DNA of 64,000 bases from Asterias rubens (taxonomy: Eukaryota > Echinodermata > Asteroidea > Forcipulatida > Asteriidae): contig NC_047068.1 of NCBI RefSeq assembly GCF_902459465.1, forward strand, positions 17,011,195-17,075,194, read 5' to 3'. The notes beneath the pieces were generated by a model. That model saw only the letters and a list, made by a program, of their open reading frames with translations, searched no databases and had not been told where the DNA came from. Below, one piece after another: positions 1 to 12,900 of the stretch; within the stretch, counting starts at the first letter, position 1, and each line of letters begins with the position of its first letter. A program made the translations under genes and the position numbers.

Positions 1-81
1 CCTAATTCAGGCTTTTAAAAAAAATACGAATTCAATACACAATCAACAGAGAATACTGAGAAACAAAAAATTGACCAAGAG

Positions 82-98
82 TTGATTGGTTGATTGAC

Positions 99-161
<63 letters not shown>

Positions 162-199
162 CTGATTGTTTGACTGATTGTTTGATTGATTGATTAATT
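82..199. repeat. (TTGA)n tetranucleotide microsatellite
   Basis: Tandem four-base repeats of the TTGA/ATTG type run almost unbroken here, with a few ACTG variants at both ends. The repeat has no stop codon in some frames, which produces an Asn-Gln-Ser-Ile type open frame on the minus strand; that frame is not a gene. Confidence 0.95.
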
Positions 200-968
200 G
201 AAACAAATACAGCAAGAACATGTCAAAAAGACATACACAACAACAGGAGAAAAAACAATGAAATAAGATAAACCAAAAAAGATCGCAAAAAAAAAACTGC
301 ACAAAATTATCCAAGGATAACCCCAAAAAGCCAATAACTCAGACTTATTTCCATTCGGTCCTTACGAAAAACATGAATATAAGCAAAAAAACAAACAGCA
401 GCCCAGGAATTGCCATGAAAGCGAACTAGCTGACTATCTAAAAGAGCAATTCCTTTGAAGTTTTAAAACAAGTGAATTAACAGCTAGCAGACGACACTTT
501 ATTTACTGTGACGTTTTGTGAACACTTGGGGGCGTTAGTCTACATGTGACGTAATTTTTACCCAGAAATCCTTCTTCTTTATCATCACGTAAGTAGAAGT
601 CTATACTTGGAATTACTCTTTAAAAATCATCAAAAATCTGTGCAATCCGTTCATGTTGAATTATATTTTTTACATATTCTCATACACTTTAAATGTGTGC
701 TTTATTTGGTGCTTATTTTATTATAGATTGAATTGTTATTTTGGGTGGTTTTGCTGGTTAATATTGCCGTCAATTATAATATTGTGACAATGTACAAATT
801 TGGGAGCGGCTGTTCCGCTGGTGCGCTTTCTTCAAATAGATTGTGAATGGTTGTGTGCGCTGTGGTACCAGCCTTTTCATAATAATGTGAATGGTCAAAT
901 GGAGTCAAATTTCCGTGTTAATTAGACTTCTTCTTTTGTACTACTGGTTTGTGAGATAAAATGGAAAA
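200..968. other. Non-coding stretch, no gene recognised
   Basis: A+T-rich sequence with frequent stops in all frames. A half-CRE-like TGACGT occurs near 510 and again near 547. I see no splice-bounded exon or recognised repeat here. Confidence 0.5.
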
Positions 969-969
969 G

Positions 970-1087
970 TTTCCGTATGGCGCCACCACTTTTTCATTCG
1001 AAATAAAATAATATAGTATCTAATTTACCTGATTGATATATCCCTTTTTGTAAAAATGAGTGAAAAAGTGGTGGCGCCATACGGAAA
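970..1087. mobile_element. Short foldback (MITE-like) element
   Basis: Near-perfect inverted arms of about 30 bp (970-999 and 1058-1087) share the core TATGGCGCCACCACTTTTTC and enclose about 58 bp of A+T-rich sequence. The same arm occurs once more as a solo copy at 59621-59668, so it is a dispersed repeat and not a chance palindrome. It has no coding capacity. No convincing target duplication was found. Confidence 0.8.
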
Positions 1088-1670
1088 GTTATCCAGGTTT
1101 TACTGCATGAGTAATACAAAAAAAAGGCAATTGATGAAAAATTTTCCGCCCTACTAACTACATTTGTGTGTTTGGTTTGATGACTGAGCATGCTGAGTGC
1201 TGCCGCTGGGTCTGGTACACTGGGCTGAGGGAAAAGCCATTTGGTTTTACATTTATAATATTAAAAGTATTTCATGCGAATGGCCAACATTTGATTGGGA
1301 AGTGAGGAGAAAAGCCAATTTCGCATTTGTTCGCATGAAGTATGATGATGTTGATAGGTTAAAAAGTATCCCAATCAAGAAACGGCCAGGAATGGTAAAG
1401 TTAGAGCTTTGTATAAAAGTTTGTTTCCCCTTTCAAGTTTCTTTAATTTAATTCACAGACAGCAACATTACAAAGAACATAAACAAATGTTAAAATTTAG
1501 ATTGTCAATGCCCAATAATGGCCTTATGCTGCTTTTAAAGTTTTGTATGGCTAATCAGAAGAGTCGGTTAATGAAACAATGTCATTGTCAATCGACAATG
1601 ACTGACATAGTGACAAGTGACGTATCAAGAGTCACTTAAAGTTAATAAAATGAAGAACAAATAAGGTACT

Positions 1671-1993
1671 GGTTTTCTCCATAAAACTCTCTTTTTATAC
1701 ACTTTACTTTCACCTACATTATTTACTTAAAAGTTCATACATTTCTATTGTAAAGAATAAACGCAATACCATACATACAGCGAAAGAAACAAATAAATGT
1801 GTACATAGACACAGATCTAGGTAGGTCATGTGACAGAACCACGTCATTGAATAATTGACATTGTATATATATCATTTTGAGGTTTGTTTCTTTGGCTGAA
1901 TTGCGTTGTATTCTTCAACAGAAATGTATGAACTTCAGTAAGTAAATATTGTAAGTGCAGGTGTATATAAAAAGAGAGTTTTATGGAGAAAAA
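1671..1993. mobile_element. Foldback element next to the RPS2 promoter
   Basis: Two imperfect inverted arms of about 75-80 bp, at 1674-1752 and 1917-1992, share blocks such as CCATAAAACTCTCTTTTTAT and AAGTTCATACATTTCT. The spacer is about 165 bp and non-coding. The right arm ends a few bases before the presumed RPS2 transcription start and contains a TATATAAAAAG box. It looks like a non-autonomous DNA transposon or a foldback repeat. Confidence 0.8.
1964..1974 (+). promoter_or_regulatory. Candidate TATA box for RPS2
   Basis: TATATAAAAAG lies about 30-45 bp upstream of a pyrimidine-rich stretch (2003-2020, CTTTCATCCTTCCCGCCC) that resembles the 5' terminal oligopyrimidine start of ribosomal-protein mRNAs. 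It lies inside the right arm of the foldback element. The start site itself is inferred, not seen. Confidence 0.45.
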
Positions 1994-2116
1994 TCCCCAC
2001 AACTTTCATCCTTCCCGCCCTGTACTTTGATGTTCACAGTCACACACTACTCGCAGTCGCACTACAGTACACAGATTGTGCTAGCTCTTCAACCTACACA
2101 AAAAACACTGGTGATT

Positions 2117-2182
2117 GTGAGTGGAGCTATCTAACAATGTCTAAAACAATTTCTACTCTTTTTTTTTTTTTTTTTTTCCCAG
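2117..2182 (+). other. RPS2: Probable 5'UTR intron of RPS2
   Basis: A GTGAGT donor at 2117-2122 is followed by a long T tract and CCCAG at 2178-2182, two bases before the RPS2 start codon. An intron just before or after the ATG is common in ribosomal-protein genes. If it were not spliced, the frame would stay open upstream and add 16 unusual residues, including a run of phenylalanines, from an ATG at 2137; I consider that unlikely. Confidence 0.6.
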
Positions 2183-2184
2183 CA

Positions 2185-4619
<2,435 letters not shown>

Positions 4620-4896
4620 ACCCAGGCGACGATGTTCCCTGGTCTAGCGCTACGGCCTAGTTTTTCGGGACAAGACGTCCCAGGCCACTATGACTGCAGT
4701 CAGGTTGAGGAAGCCTGCCTGCTGTTTTCATTTTATATCATAATTATATCTAAAATTTCTCACAAACCCGGACTGTTCTCCTCATACACTTTTCTTTTTA
4801 ATGAAAGAAGGCCCATTGGCTGCATTGGTTTGAGAAATATCCTATTTCGTTGATGCGTAAAAACTATAAAAAAAGTGCTACTTACTAGAGAATACA

Positions 4897-4902
4897 ATTA
4901 AA
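4897..4902 (+). terminator. RPS2: Polyadenylation signal of RPS2
   Basis: ATTAAA, a common variant signal, about 280 bp after the RPS2 stop codon. It is followed within 30 bp by a GT-rich stretch, the usual downstream element. Confidence 0.55.
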
Positions 4903-4972
4903 GTCTCTGATGTACAGGCTTGTTTGTTGAGGTTGCTGTGCACTGTCAAGTATGCTATAAGAGGCAAGAATG

Positions 4973-5266
4973 GTTCGCTGCAAGAGGCACTCATGGTCAG
5001 CTGCACGAGGCACGCATGGTAAGCTGCACAAGGCAAGCGGGATCACTTGCACAAGGCAAGCAGGATACGCTGCACAAGGCAAGCGGGATCACTTGCACAA
5101 GGCAAGCAGGATACGCTGCACAAGGCAAGCGGGATCACTTGCACTAGGCACGCATGATCTGCTGCACAAGGCATGCGGTATACGCTGCACAAGGCACGCT
5201 AGATACGCTGCAAGATGTACGCGGGATACGCTGCAAGATGTACGCATGATGCGCTGCAAGAGATGG
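4973..5266. repeat. 23-bp minisatellite downstream of RPS2
   Basis: About 12-13 tandem units of roughly 23 bp with the core GCACAAGGCAAGC alternate between a ...GGGATCACTT and a ...AGGATACGCT version, giving a higher-order period of 46 bp in the middle. Units at the 3' end are more diverged (GCAAGATGTACGC). Two plus-strand frames stay open through it but look like repeat translations (ARGTHG, CTRQAG), not a protein family. Confidence 0.9.
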
Positions 5267-6700
5267 CTGAGACAGTGGCATAAGCAGCTAAAGCAACAAG
5301 TCGTACTGAGGATTCTGCAGTTGGCTCCTTTAGCCAGCAGTACTTATTTAACTGAATTTGCAACAAACAAATGCATCCTATTTTAAAAAGCTACATCAAA
5401 ATGGTGAACAAAAAAGTGCAACATGACTCTCTGGAGATAAAATTATAGATATGATTATACACTTGTTAGTTCCATAAAGAAACACAATTCCTTGAGTAAC
5501 TTTTGAGTGTTTTAAAGCAAGTCATTAATGTAAAATCCAACCAGCTTACAAGCCCTTCAACTGAATTGCTTTCAATTAGATAGTGGTTGCCTCAAAGCAG
5601 GCATGCAACTGAAAAAGTAAATAAAAAGAAAATCCAATATCTTGTTTCTGTTTATCTTTCTATTGTGTCTAGTTTATATTGTAATGCTTGTTTGTTTTTT
5701 ACTTTACACTCTTCAAAATATGATTTTCTCTACAACAAGTGATGGCATACCCATTCAGGAAGTGGGAGCCTCCCTCCTCTCTTTCCCCTTCCTAATGATG
5801 TGACTGAAATAATTGCTTGAAACAATTATAACTCTACATGTACGTGTCGGGCCCCCCCCCCCCCCCAACCCACTTGGAAAACAAAGGTGAACTCGGCTTT
5901 CAGTTGACTTGACTGAGGAGGAAAGGAAAGTAGGCCGCACTGAAACTAAGGCAAAACTTAAGGGTGCACAAGGGGGTGTATCATTTTGTAAGGGGGGGGG
6001 GGGGGGTAAGCTTGCTAATTAAATAAATCTGCTGGAGTTAAGAAACCATGTATTTTCTGCATGTTGCAGTAACTAGGGTAATGTTTTATCTGAAGAAGTC
6101 TAGATTTCATATGTGGAGGTTGGGGCATGAGGACCAAGGATATCAATTGGGGGTAGTGTCAAACCCTCTAGATAGCCCCTTAAAGAAAATGGGCCACATT
6201 GGAGGTCAACTTGACCCTGTGCTTGGTTAGGTCAAGTTTAATGTAAGGAAAATGGACCCGGCCTGTTTTCGCTATCCTTTCCTCAAAATACAAATTATAG
6301 ATAAGTTTTTGAATTGGTAGTTTGCAAAGGGCTATATTATGGCTTTATCAGTCTCTAAAGTACACAATGTTTCCATCAAATTAAGCCCTAGCCGTAGTTC
6401 AGAAAAAAGCCCAGAACAACCATAGCATAGAACTGTACCATACTGCAGCCATCTTGGACATATTCCATGTCTCGGATTGACACAGACTGATAGTTTGAAT
6501 TACCAATATCAAGATGGCTGTACCATGATGAAAATTGTTCCGGCAAAAACCGAGACCAAGTTTATGAAACCATTTAGGCCATGAAAAAAATAGTAAACTT
6601 GTCAATGAATGAAAATGAACACAAAATCATAAAATGGGCAGCAAGCACATACATGTAATGGCATATCCGCTGTGTACAAAATAATAGTCTGCTACACGGC
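5267..6700. other. RPS2-HID1 intergenic DNA without a gene
   Basis: No exon-like segment was recognised. The stretch contains a C15 run (5852-5866) and a G15 run (5992-6006), which are prone to sequencing error and could form unusual structures. Short ORFs here lack splice borders and family similarity. Confidence 0.6.
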
Positions 6701-6746
6701 TCACTGAATAGCGTGTGTACATGGACAATTACCAGACACGATGATG

Positions 6747-6754
6747 TGACGTCA
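6747..6754. promoter_or_regulatory. Perfect palindromic CRE upstream of HID1
   Basis: TGACGTCA, the full CREB/ATF consensus, lies 191 bp before the HID1 start codon and probably near its transcription start. CRE sites are common in promoters of secretory-pathway genes. Function here is inferred from motif and position only. Confidence 0.45.
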
Positions 6755-6937
6755 AATTGTATTTCGAAAAGCATTGTGGGATATGTGAACGATATGTTGA
6801 CTATACATTTTATTTACACACACACACGTACACACGGGATACGTGGAAAAGAGTTAAAAAAATTGTCTGTATGTTGCGGAAAATTTGACTCTGACAATTG
6901 TTTTCATTGATGCCGTAATACTGAAAGATACACGAGA

Positions 6938-9900
6938 ATGGGAGGAACAGATTCGAAGCTTAATTTTCGGAAGGCAGTCGTGCAGCTGACAACAAAAACA
7001 CAGGTAATTTTGAGCGTTAATACTAAATTGAGTGAGTTCATTTCCAAGTCAAAAATAAAAAAGTGGTACTGTACTGTTGTGAAGGCAACTTGCGTTTGCA
7101 ATATTTTTCCTTTTTGTGCAGTGACTAACGATGGAAGCCTCCCACTATTTAAGTCTGATTAGCTAGGTTGTGCTTGCTTTAGTTGTTACTGTTTACGGTG
7201 GAATGATCAAATCAAATTCGTGGAATTTTTTTCTTCCTTTTTGGAAAGGGAAGGTGGGCGGGGTTAGGTGGGGGGAGGGGATGAATATTTCATGAGAAGT
7301 CTGTCTTTGCTTTACGAAGGTTTTCCTCCCATATGACACAGTGGCAGACTTCTTTTTGGATGAGCAATTTTCATTAATGTCTTGTCTTATTTGTTTTATT
7401 GTAAAAGAAGATTCGTTAAATTAAAAACGTACATTTTGGTACAATTTGATAACAAAATGATAATTTTCCGCATGTCGCCACCAATTTATCTGCCCTTAAT
7501 TAACTCCAAAACCACTGAATTTGTTTCTTACCTGAGAAGAAGGTTTACCGCAAATATACATCCAGGAAAAAGAGAAAAATGACGTAACAGTTTGTAAAAT
7601 TGATTAAATTAGGCCTATTTGTCATTTATAAATCAATTTTGTCTCTTTTTTGGTTGGGAATGATGTAGTTGCAATAACGGTAGTTGCGATAACGTAACCC
7701 TCCTCCCGACAGGCCGGAGGGTTACAAGATTCTTTCGATCGGCAAATAACAATCTGGTCCAACACATATATAATATAATAGTAATAATTAAAACCTGGGA
7801 CTTTGCTCCGGGATGTGGTAAGTTTTTCTCCTTTTTCTTCAAAAATATTTTCTCAATTGTGTTTCGAGTGTTCATTAGACATTGAGGATTAAGTTCGTGC
7901 TCTTAGAATTTGTGTCATGATTTTTGAAAGTGCAAAAAATAGTTAATGGCCTGACGTTTCGACCCTAGCAGAGTCTTTCTCGAAGGCTAAATGACAACAC
8001 AACAAACATGAACAGGTAACTAAGTGAAGCATAAGCAGTGAAGTGGAAATACATGAATGGAGTTAGAAAGCATACATAAAAAAGCAGGGGGTAAACAATG
8101 AATAGGGGGACAAAAGGGGGGGGGGGTGAAGGGAAGGGACTGGCTTGACCACAACAAGCAAGAAGATGGAAACACAAAGGACAACATCAAGGGTGGTGAG
8201 GTTGGGTAAAAAGTAATTTATTAGTGAATGAGGCTCAGGCATGATTAGTCTTGGCCCAAGATGTCAATGATTGGTACTTTTTTTTTATCAACACAAAGTC
8301 GTTTTTGTGAATGAATTTGTACCGAAAACCATGAGAAATATGTAGTTTAGCCCAGACTTAACACTTCCGTGCCCCCTTTTTATAGATTTTTCATGTAAAT
8401 TTAATGAGTTGACGGCGCGAAAATGAGTTGACGGCGAGTTGACGGCAAGTCGGCGAGTTGACGGCAAGTAGTAGGACCGGAAAGCATACATAAAAAAGCA
8501 GGGGGTAAACAATGAATAGGGGGACAAAAGGGGGGGGGGGGTGAAGGGAAGGGACTGGCTTGACCACAACAAGCAAGAAGATGGAAACACAAAGGACAAC
8601 ATCAAGGGTGGTGAGGTTGGGTAAAAAGTAATTTATTAGTGAATGAGGCTCAGGCTAAAAGGCTATGGGGAAAAAAGGAGACGGCAAAACAAAAGGTTTA
8701 TTAGTCGTTTCCTTCTTGGATGTTCAGACCATGGGGTTGAATGGTCTGGAGGCGTCTAATCCAGAGTTTCTCCCTACTCAAACGCACAGTCTCTCTGTGG
8801 TTGCCTAGTGCCTCTATGCCCTGTAAGATCATGTCAGAAATGGAGTGATTAGGAAGATTGAAGTGATGACCTACAGGTGTATCTAGCTTTTGGGTCTTGA
8901 CTGTAGATCTGTGGCCGTAGAAACGCCTCTTGAGTGTAGTTCTTGTTTCACCTATATATTGAACACCACAGACTCTGCAAGATATGAGATAAATGAGATT
9001 AGTGGTGGTGCAGGTGACATGACCCCTTGTCTTATGGGTGGTACCGCCGGTGTTACTGGTGAAGGAGTCCGATTCCCTGATGTGTTGTCTACAGACGATG
9101 CACTTGGAGATGTTGGAACACCTAAAAGTTCCCTGTGGTAGAGGGGGATTAACATCATCATTAATGGGAGGGACTTCTGCTCGGACAATGAGATCCCTGA
9201 GACTTGGTGGGCGTCTGTAGGCAACTATGGGTTCTTCCTGCACAGCACGTTGAAGTCGATCTGATGTGTGAAGAATATGATGGTTAGAACTGGTTATTTT
9301 ACGAATGGGAGGAAGTGAGGGGTGGAAAGTGACAACAAAAGGAACTTTCCCCGTAGGACTCTGTTGTTTCTTGGGTCCTTTGGAAAGTACTGACTCCCTA
9401 GAACGAGCCTTGACTTTCTGGATAGCTCGATGGACTGCTAGAGAGCTATGACCCCTGGAAACAAGGTGTTTCTTAAGTTCCTGTGAGTGGTGGATAAAAT
9501 CAGAATCATTAGAACAGATTCGACGGAGTCTGAGGGCCTGACTGTAGGCTATGCTGGTTTTGCAGTGTCGGGGGTGACAGCTAGTGGAATGTAGGTATTG
9601 GTGTTTATCTGTGGGTTTAACGAAGAGATCTGTGGTTACTTAGCCTTCATCCGTCTTGAGAACCTTGACATCCAGAAAGTGTGTATCCTTGGTTGAGTAT
9701 TCGCTCGTGAATTTGATGGTCCTGTGGAAGGAATTTATGTGATTAATGAAAGCTTTGAGGCTTGCTTCATCGCTTGTCCAGATGAAAAAGATGTCATCGA
9801 TATAGCGCCACCAGACCCAGGGACGGCAAGGGGCTGATGCCAACATGCGCTGTTCAAGATGGCTCATAAAAAGGCACGCCATTGATGGTGCCATACGTGT

Positions 9901-12900
9901 GCCCATTGCAGTGCCCTGTACCTGTAGGAAATTCTTACCCATGAAAGAAAAGTTGTTTTTTGTTAGAACATGTTGCATGAGGGATACAATGTTTGAAATG
10001 GGCGGTGATGTGTGACCACTCTTAGCCAGAGCTGAAGAGCAGGCAGCAATCCCTTCATCTTGGGGAATGTTGGTGTATAGAGAGGTTACATCAAAAGTAC
10101 CGATGATGGCTGTGTTAGGGACCTGCTTCTGAATACCTGCGATTTTGCGGAGAAAATCTGGAGTGTCATGAATGTATGATGGAATCTGCGGCATTAACGG
10201 CTTGAGAAAACTGTCAACAAAAAGAGAAATGTTCTCAGTGGGGGAACCATTGCCAGATATGATGGGTCTTCCTGGGTTGTCTGGTTTATGTATCTTTGGA
10301 AGGAGGTAAAACCTGGCTGTTCTACAGTCGACCGGGGAGAGAAACTTGTGAGCTTTCTTGGAGAGGTTGTCACGGTCATGCATTTCGTCCAGTGTTAGTT
10401 GAATCTCCTTTGAGAAGGTGCCTGTTGGATCAGTGTCAAGTGGTTTATAATTAGTTTGGTTGTTCAGTTGTTTCATGGCTTCATCGATGTATTGCTGGCG
10501 GCCCATGACAACAACAGCAGAGCCCTTGTCGGCTGGCTTGATGATGATGTCTTTCCGTGCTCGTAGAGTCTTAAGAGCCTCACGCTCTTCTCTAGGGAGG
10601 TTGTCATGAGTCCTGTGGGTAGAATGATCATTCGAGTTAATTTGTGAACTAACAACCTGCATGTAAGTTTCAAGGGAAGGAACACGGTTCTTAGGTGGTA
10701 CCCATTTACTCTTACAGTAAAATGGCTCAGGATCCATGGGTGGTGAGTCGAGGAAGAATTCACGGAGTCGAATTCTACGGTAGTAGTCAGTTAGGTCCTG
10801 ACTAAGCTCAGCCTGATTAACTGTGGGGGGGGGGGGGGGGGTGGGGCAGAAGTTAAGTCCCTTGGAGAGAAGGTCATTTTCTGCATCTGAAAGGGTACAT
10901 GATGAAAGGTTAATTACTGTGGATTGAGGGGCCGACAATTCAGCTTCAGTGGGTACATTGCGTTTGAATCGTCTCCGTCTGTGATGCTGCTGTTTGGAGA
11001 CAAGACGACCAATCTTGCCATTTCTCCTAGAAATCAGAACAGATTCAAGTTTAGTTAAACCAGCATCGATCTCACTGGTGAATTGCTCAAAACGGGCACT
11101 TGAGCAGATGGACCTTACCTAAGTTCCACTTCAAGATAGGATATATCTCGGTTGAAGCTGTTGAGACAAACATCACAGTGTTCTGTTAGAATACGAATGA
11201 GACTAAGTGAAGTACTATGGAGTGTGTTGTTCCACTGTCTGCGGAGTGGGGTACACAAAGACCCAAGGGCTGGGTCAAATTTCACCTGTAAACCTGTGGG
11301 AATGAAACGGGTTAGTGTGTAGAACCTGTAGTTGTCTCGATGATACGAATAACGTAGTGCTTTCTCTTTTAGTTTCCTAAGTTCCTGAAACAAGCGAACG
11401 CAACTTTGGTTAGACATGGTGAAAAAGAAAACAAACAGGAACAAATCTGTAGAGAAAAGCAATAAAAAAATGTTAATAAACTGAGGCTGGCGGTAACACC
11501 AAGGGATGATAATCTAAAGAGGAGTAGGGGTGGTTCTGAGAAGAACCCTTGGTTTCAATTGGAGAAAATGTTAAGTTGACAAAGACATGAATAAACTGGG
11601 GGAGGAAAACAACATTAATATACAAAAGGGAAGTGCACTAAAAAGGAAACAGATTTTAGTGAAAATGCAGGGTTTATAGAGTTAACCTGGAGGGGGAGGA
11701 AAACTGTGGTTAATTATACACGGGGAAAGAACTCATGAAGGGAAAAAAAGGACATGATGAAACAAGTAGGGAAACAAACGGGAAAACAAAAGTCCTGAAA
11801 CAAAAGTTCAAGCAACCTGCCACAAAGAAAAACAAGCAAACAAATGAAGAAACCTGTGGAGAAATATAGTAAATTTAGTAATTGAACATAGTCAAAAAGG
11901 AAATGGAAATTTGAAAGTGGTAAAAATGGGGCAAATCTGGTAACTAGCTGTCGAAATTGAACGTGTTTGACCTAATTGTCATTTGCTGATCGAAAGAATC
12001 TCGTAACCCTTCGTCCTGGCGGCCGTCGGGATGAGGGTTACAGTATCGCAACTACAATAATGGTCCCCAACTTTTTAAGTTGTCGCAAACACTAAGTAAG
12101 CAGCCATAGTGCTAGAGGAAGTCACTGGGCATGCTGGATTCAGACACAGCCTATTATTAGAACAATTTATTTTCATATTGGCCTCACTATTTAACACAGC
12201 TATGGTATTGTTAATTATTGTTCAGCTTGGACAGGCAGAACAAGCCAAGGCTGAACAATTGAGCCCCAACAAGCTCAAGGCCATAAAAGAAAGTTCTGGT
12301 ATAAGTAGAAAACACATTTCTTTATTGTTTATTCACAACCAGAAGTGGAATGGATGGCTTTTGTAGTATGTAGTTAACTTGAGTTTGCTCTTCTCCTTAC
12401 TTCAAAGAAGAACCAGTGTGTTCTCGACATTTCCATCAGTACACTCTGATTGCCGTCAGGAGGTTTTGTTCTGTTGCTTTTATCTCATGAAGACGATCAG
12501 AGTATCAACATGTCAAGACCACACCAGTTCTTCCCAGAGACAACACTTGCTTCTCCCAAAAGTTTCATACATGGTTGACCTGCATGATTACCACATGTAT
12601 GATCCACACCCATGCCAGCTTCAAACATCACTGAGTCAAAACGAACTACTAGACCTGGGCAATTTGTGAAATTTAGTACTCGACTAGTCGCGCCTCAAAT
12701 AGTCCAACTACGTACAACACTAGTCGCGACAAATTTTTCATTCATATGATAAGATGCATTGTGACAATGTTTGCCGCAAGCACAATACAGTAAATTTCAA
12801 GCTGAAAGGATTGAAGGATTGTGTCACTGATGTCTGATTGTGTTTTGTAAGTAAATTATGTTGTTGTGCACAATTGGTTCACCAAACAGGTAGTCACGGC

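Larger units (their letters stand above)
7653..12071 (-). mobile_element. Penelope-like retroelement with inverted ends
   Basis: A retroelement of about 4.4 kb sits inside HID1 intron 1, transcribed opposite to the gene. Read on the minus strand it has an N-terminal ORF (11417-11115), a reverse-transcriptase frame (to 9640), a GIY-YIG endonuclease frame (to 8701), then a non-coding tail with a duplicated segment of about 175 bp (8066-8241 and 8479-8656). Outer sequences 7653-7765 and 11963-12071 are inverted copies of each other, each carrying a GTAACCCT-type hairpin. RT plus GIY-YIG is diagnostic for Penelope-like elements, which are known to carry terminal repeats in direct or inverted orientation. 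Whether the inverted ends belong to the element or to a host repeat it entered cannot be decided by eye. Confidence 0.85.

Noticed and set aside
15..326. Minus ORF rich in INQS repeats
   Set aside because: Translation of the TTGA microsatellite.
2137..2184. Upstream in-frame ATG as RPS2 start
   Set aside because: Would add a phenylalanine run coded by the T tract of a probable intron; family members start at the MAD-type methionine.
7653..12071. Retrovirus or LTR retrotransposon
   Set aside because: The RT is followed by a GIY-YIG nuclease, with no protease, RNase H, integrase or gag seen; this is Penelope-like.
12109..12669. Two plus-strand ORFs with hydrophobic parts in HID1 intron 1
   Set aside because: No splice borders fitting HID1, no family resemblance, composition as surrounding DNA.
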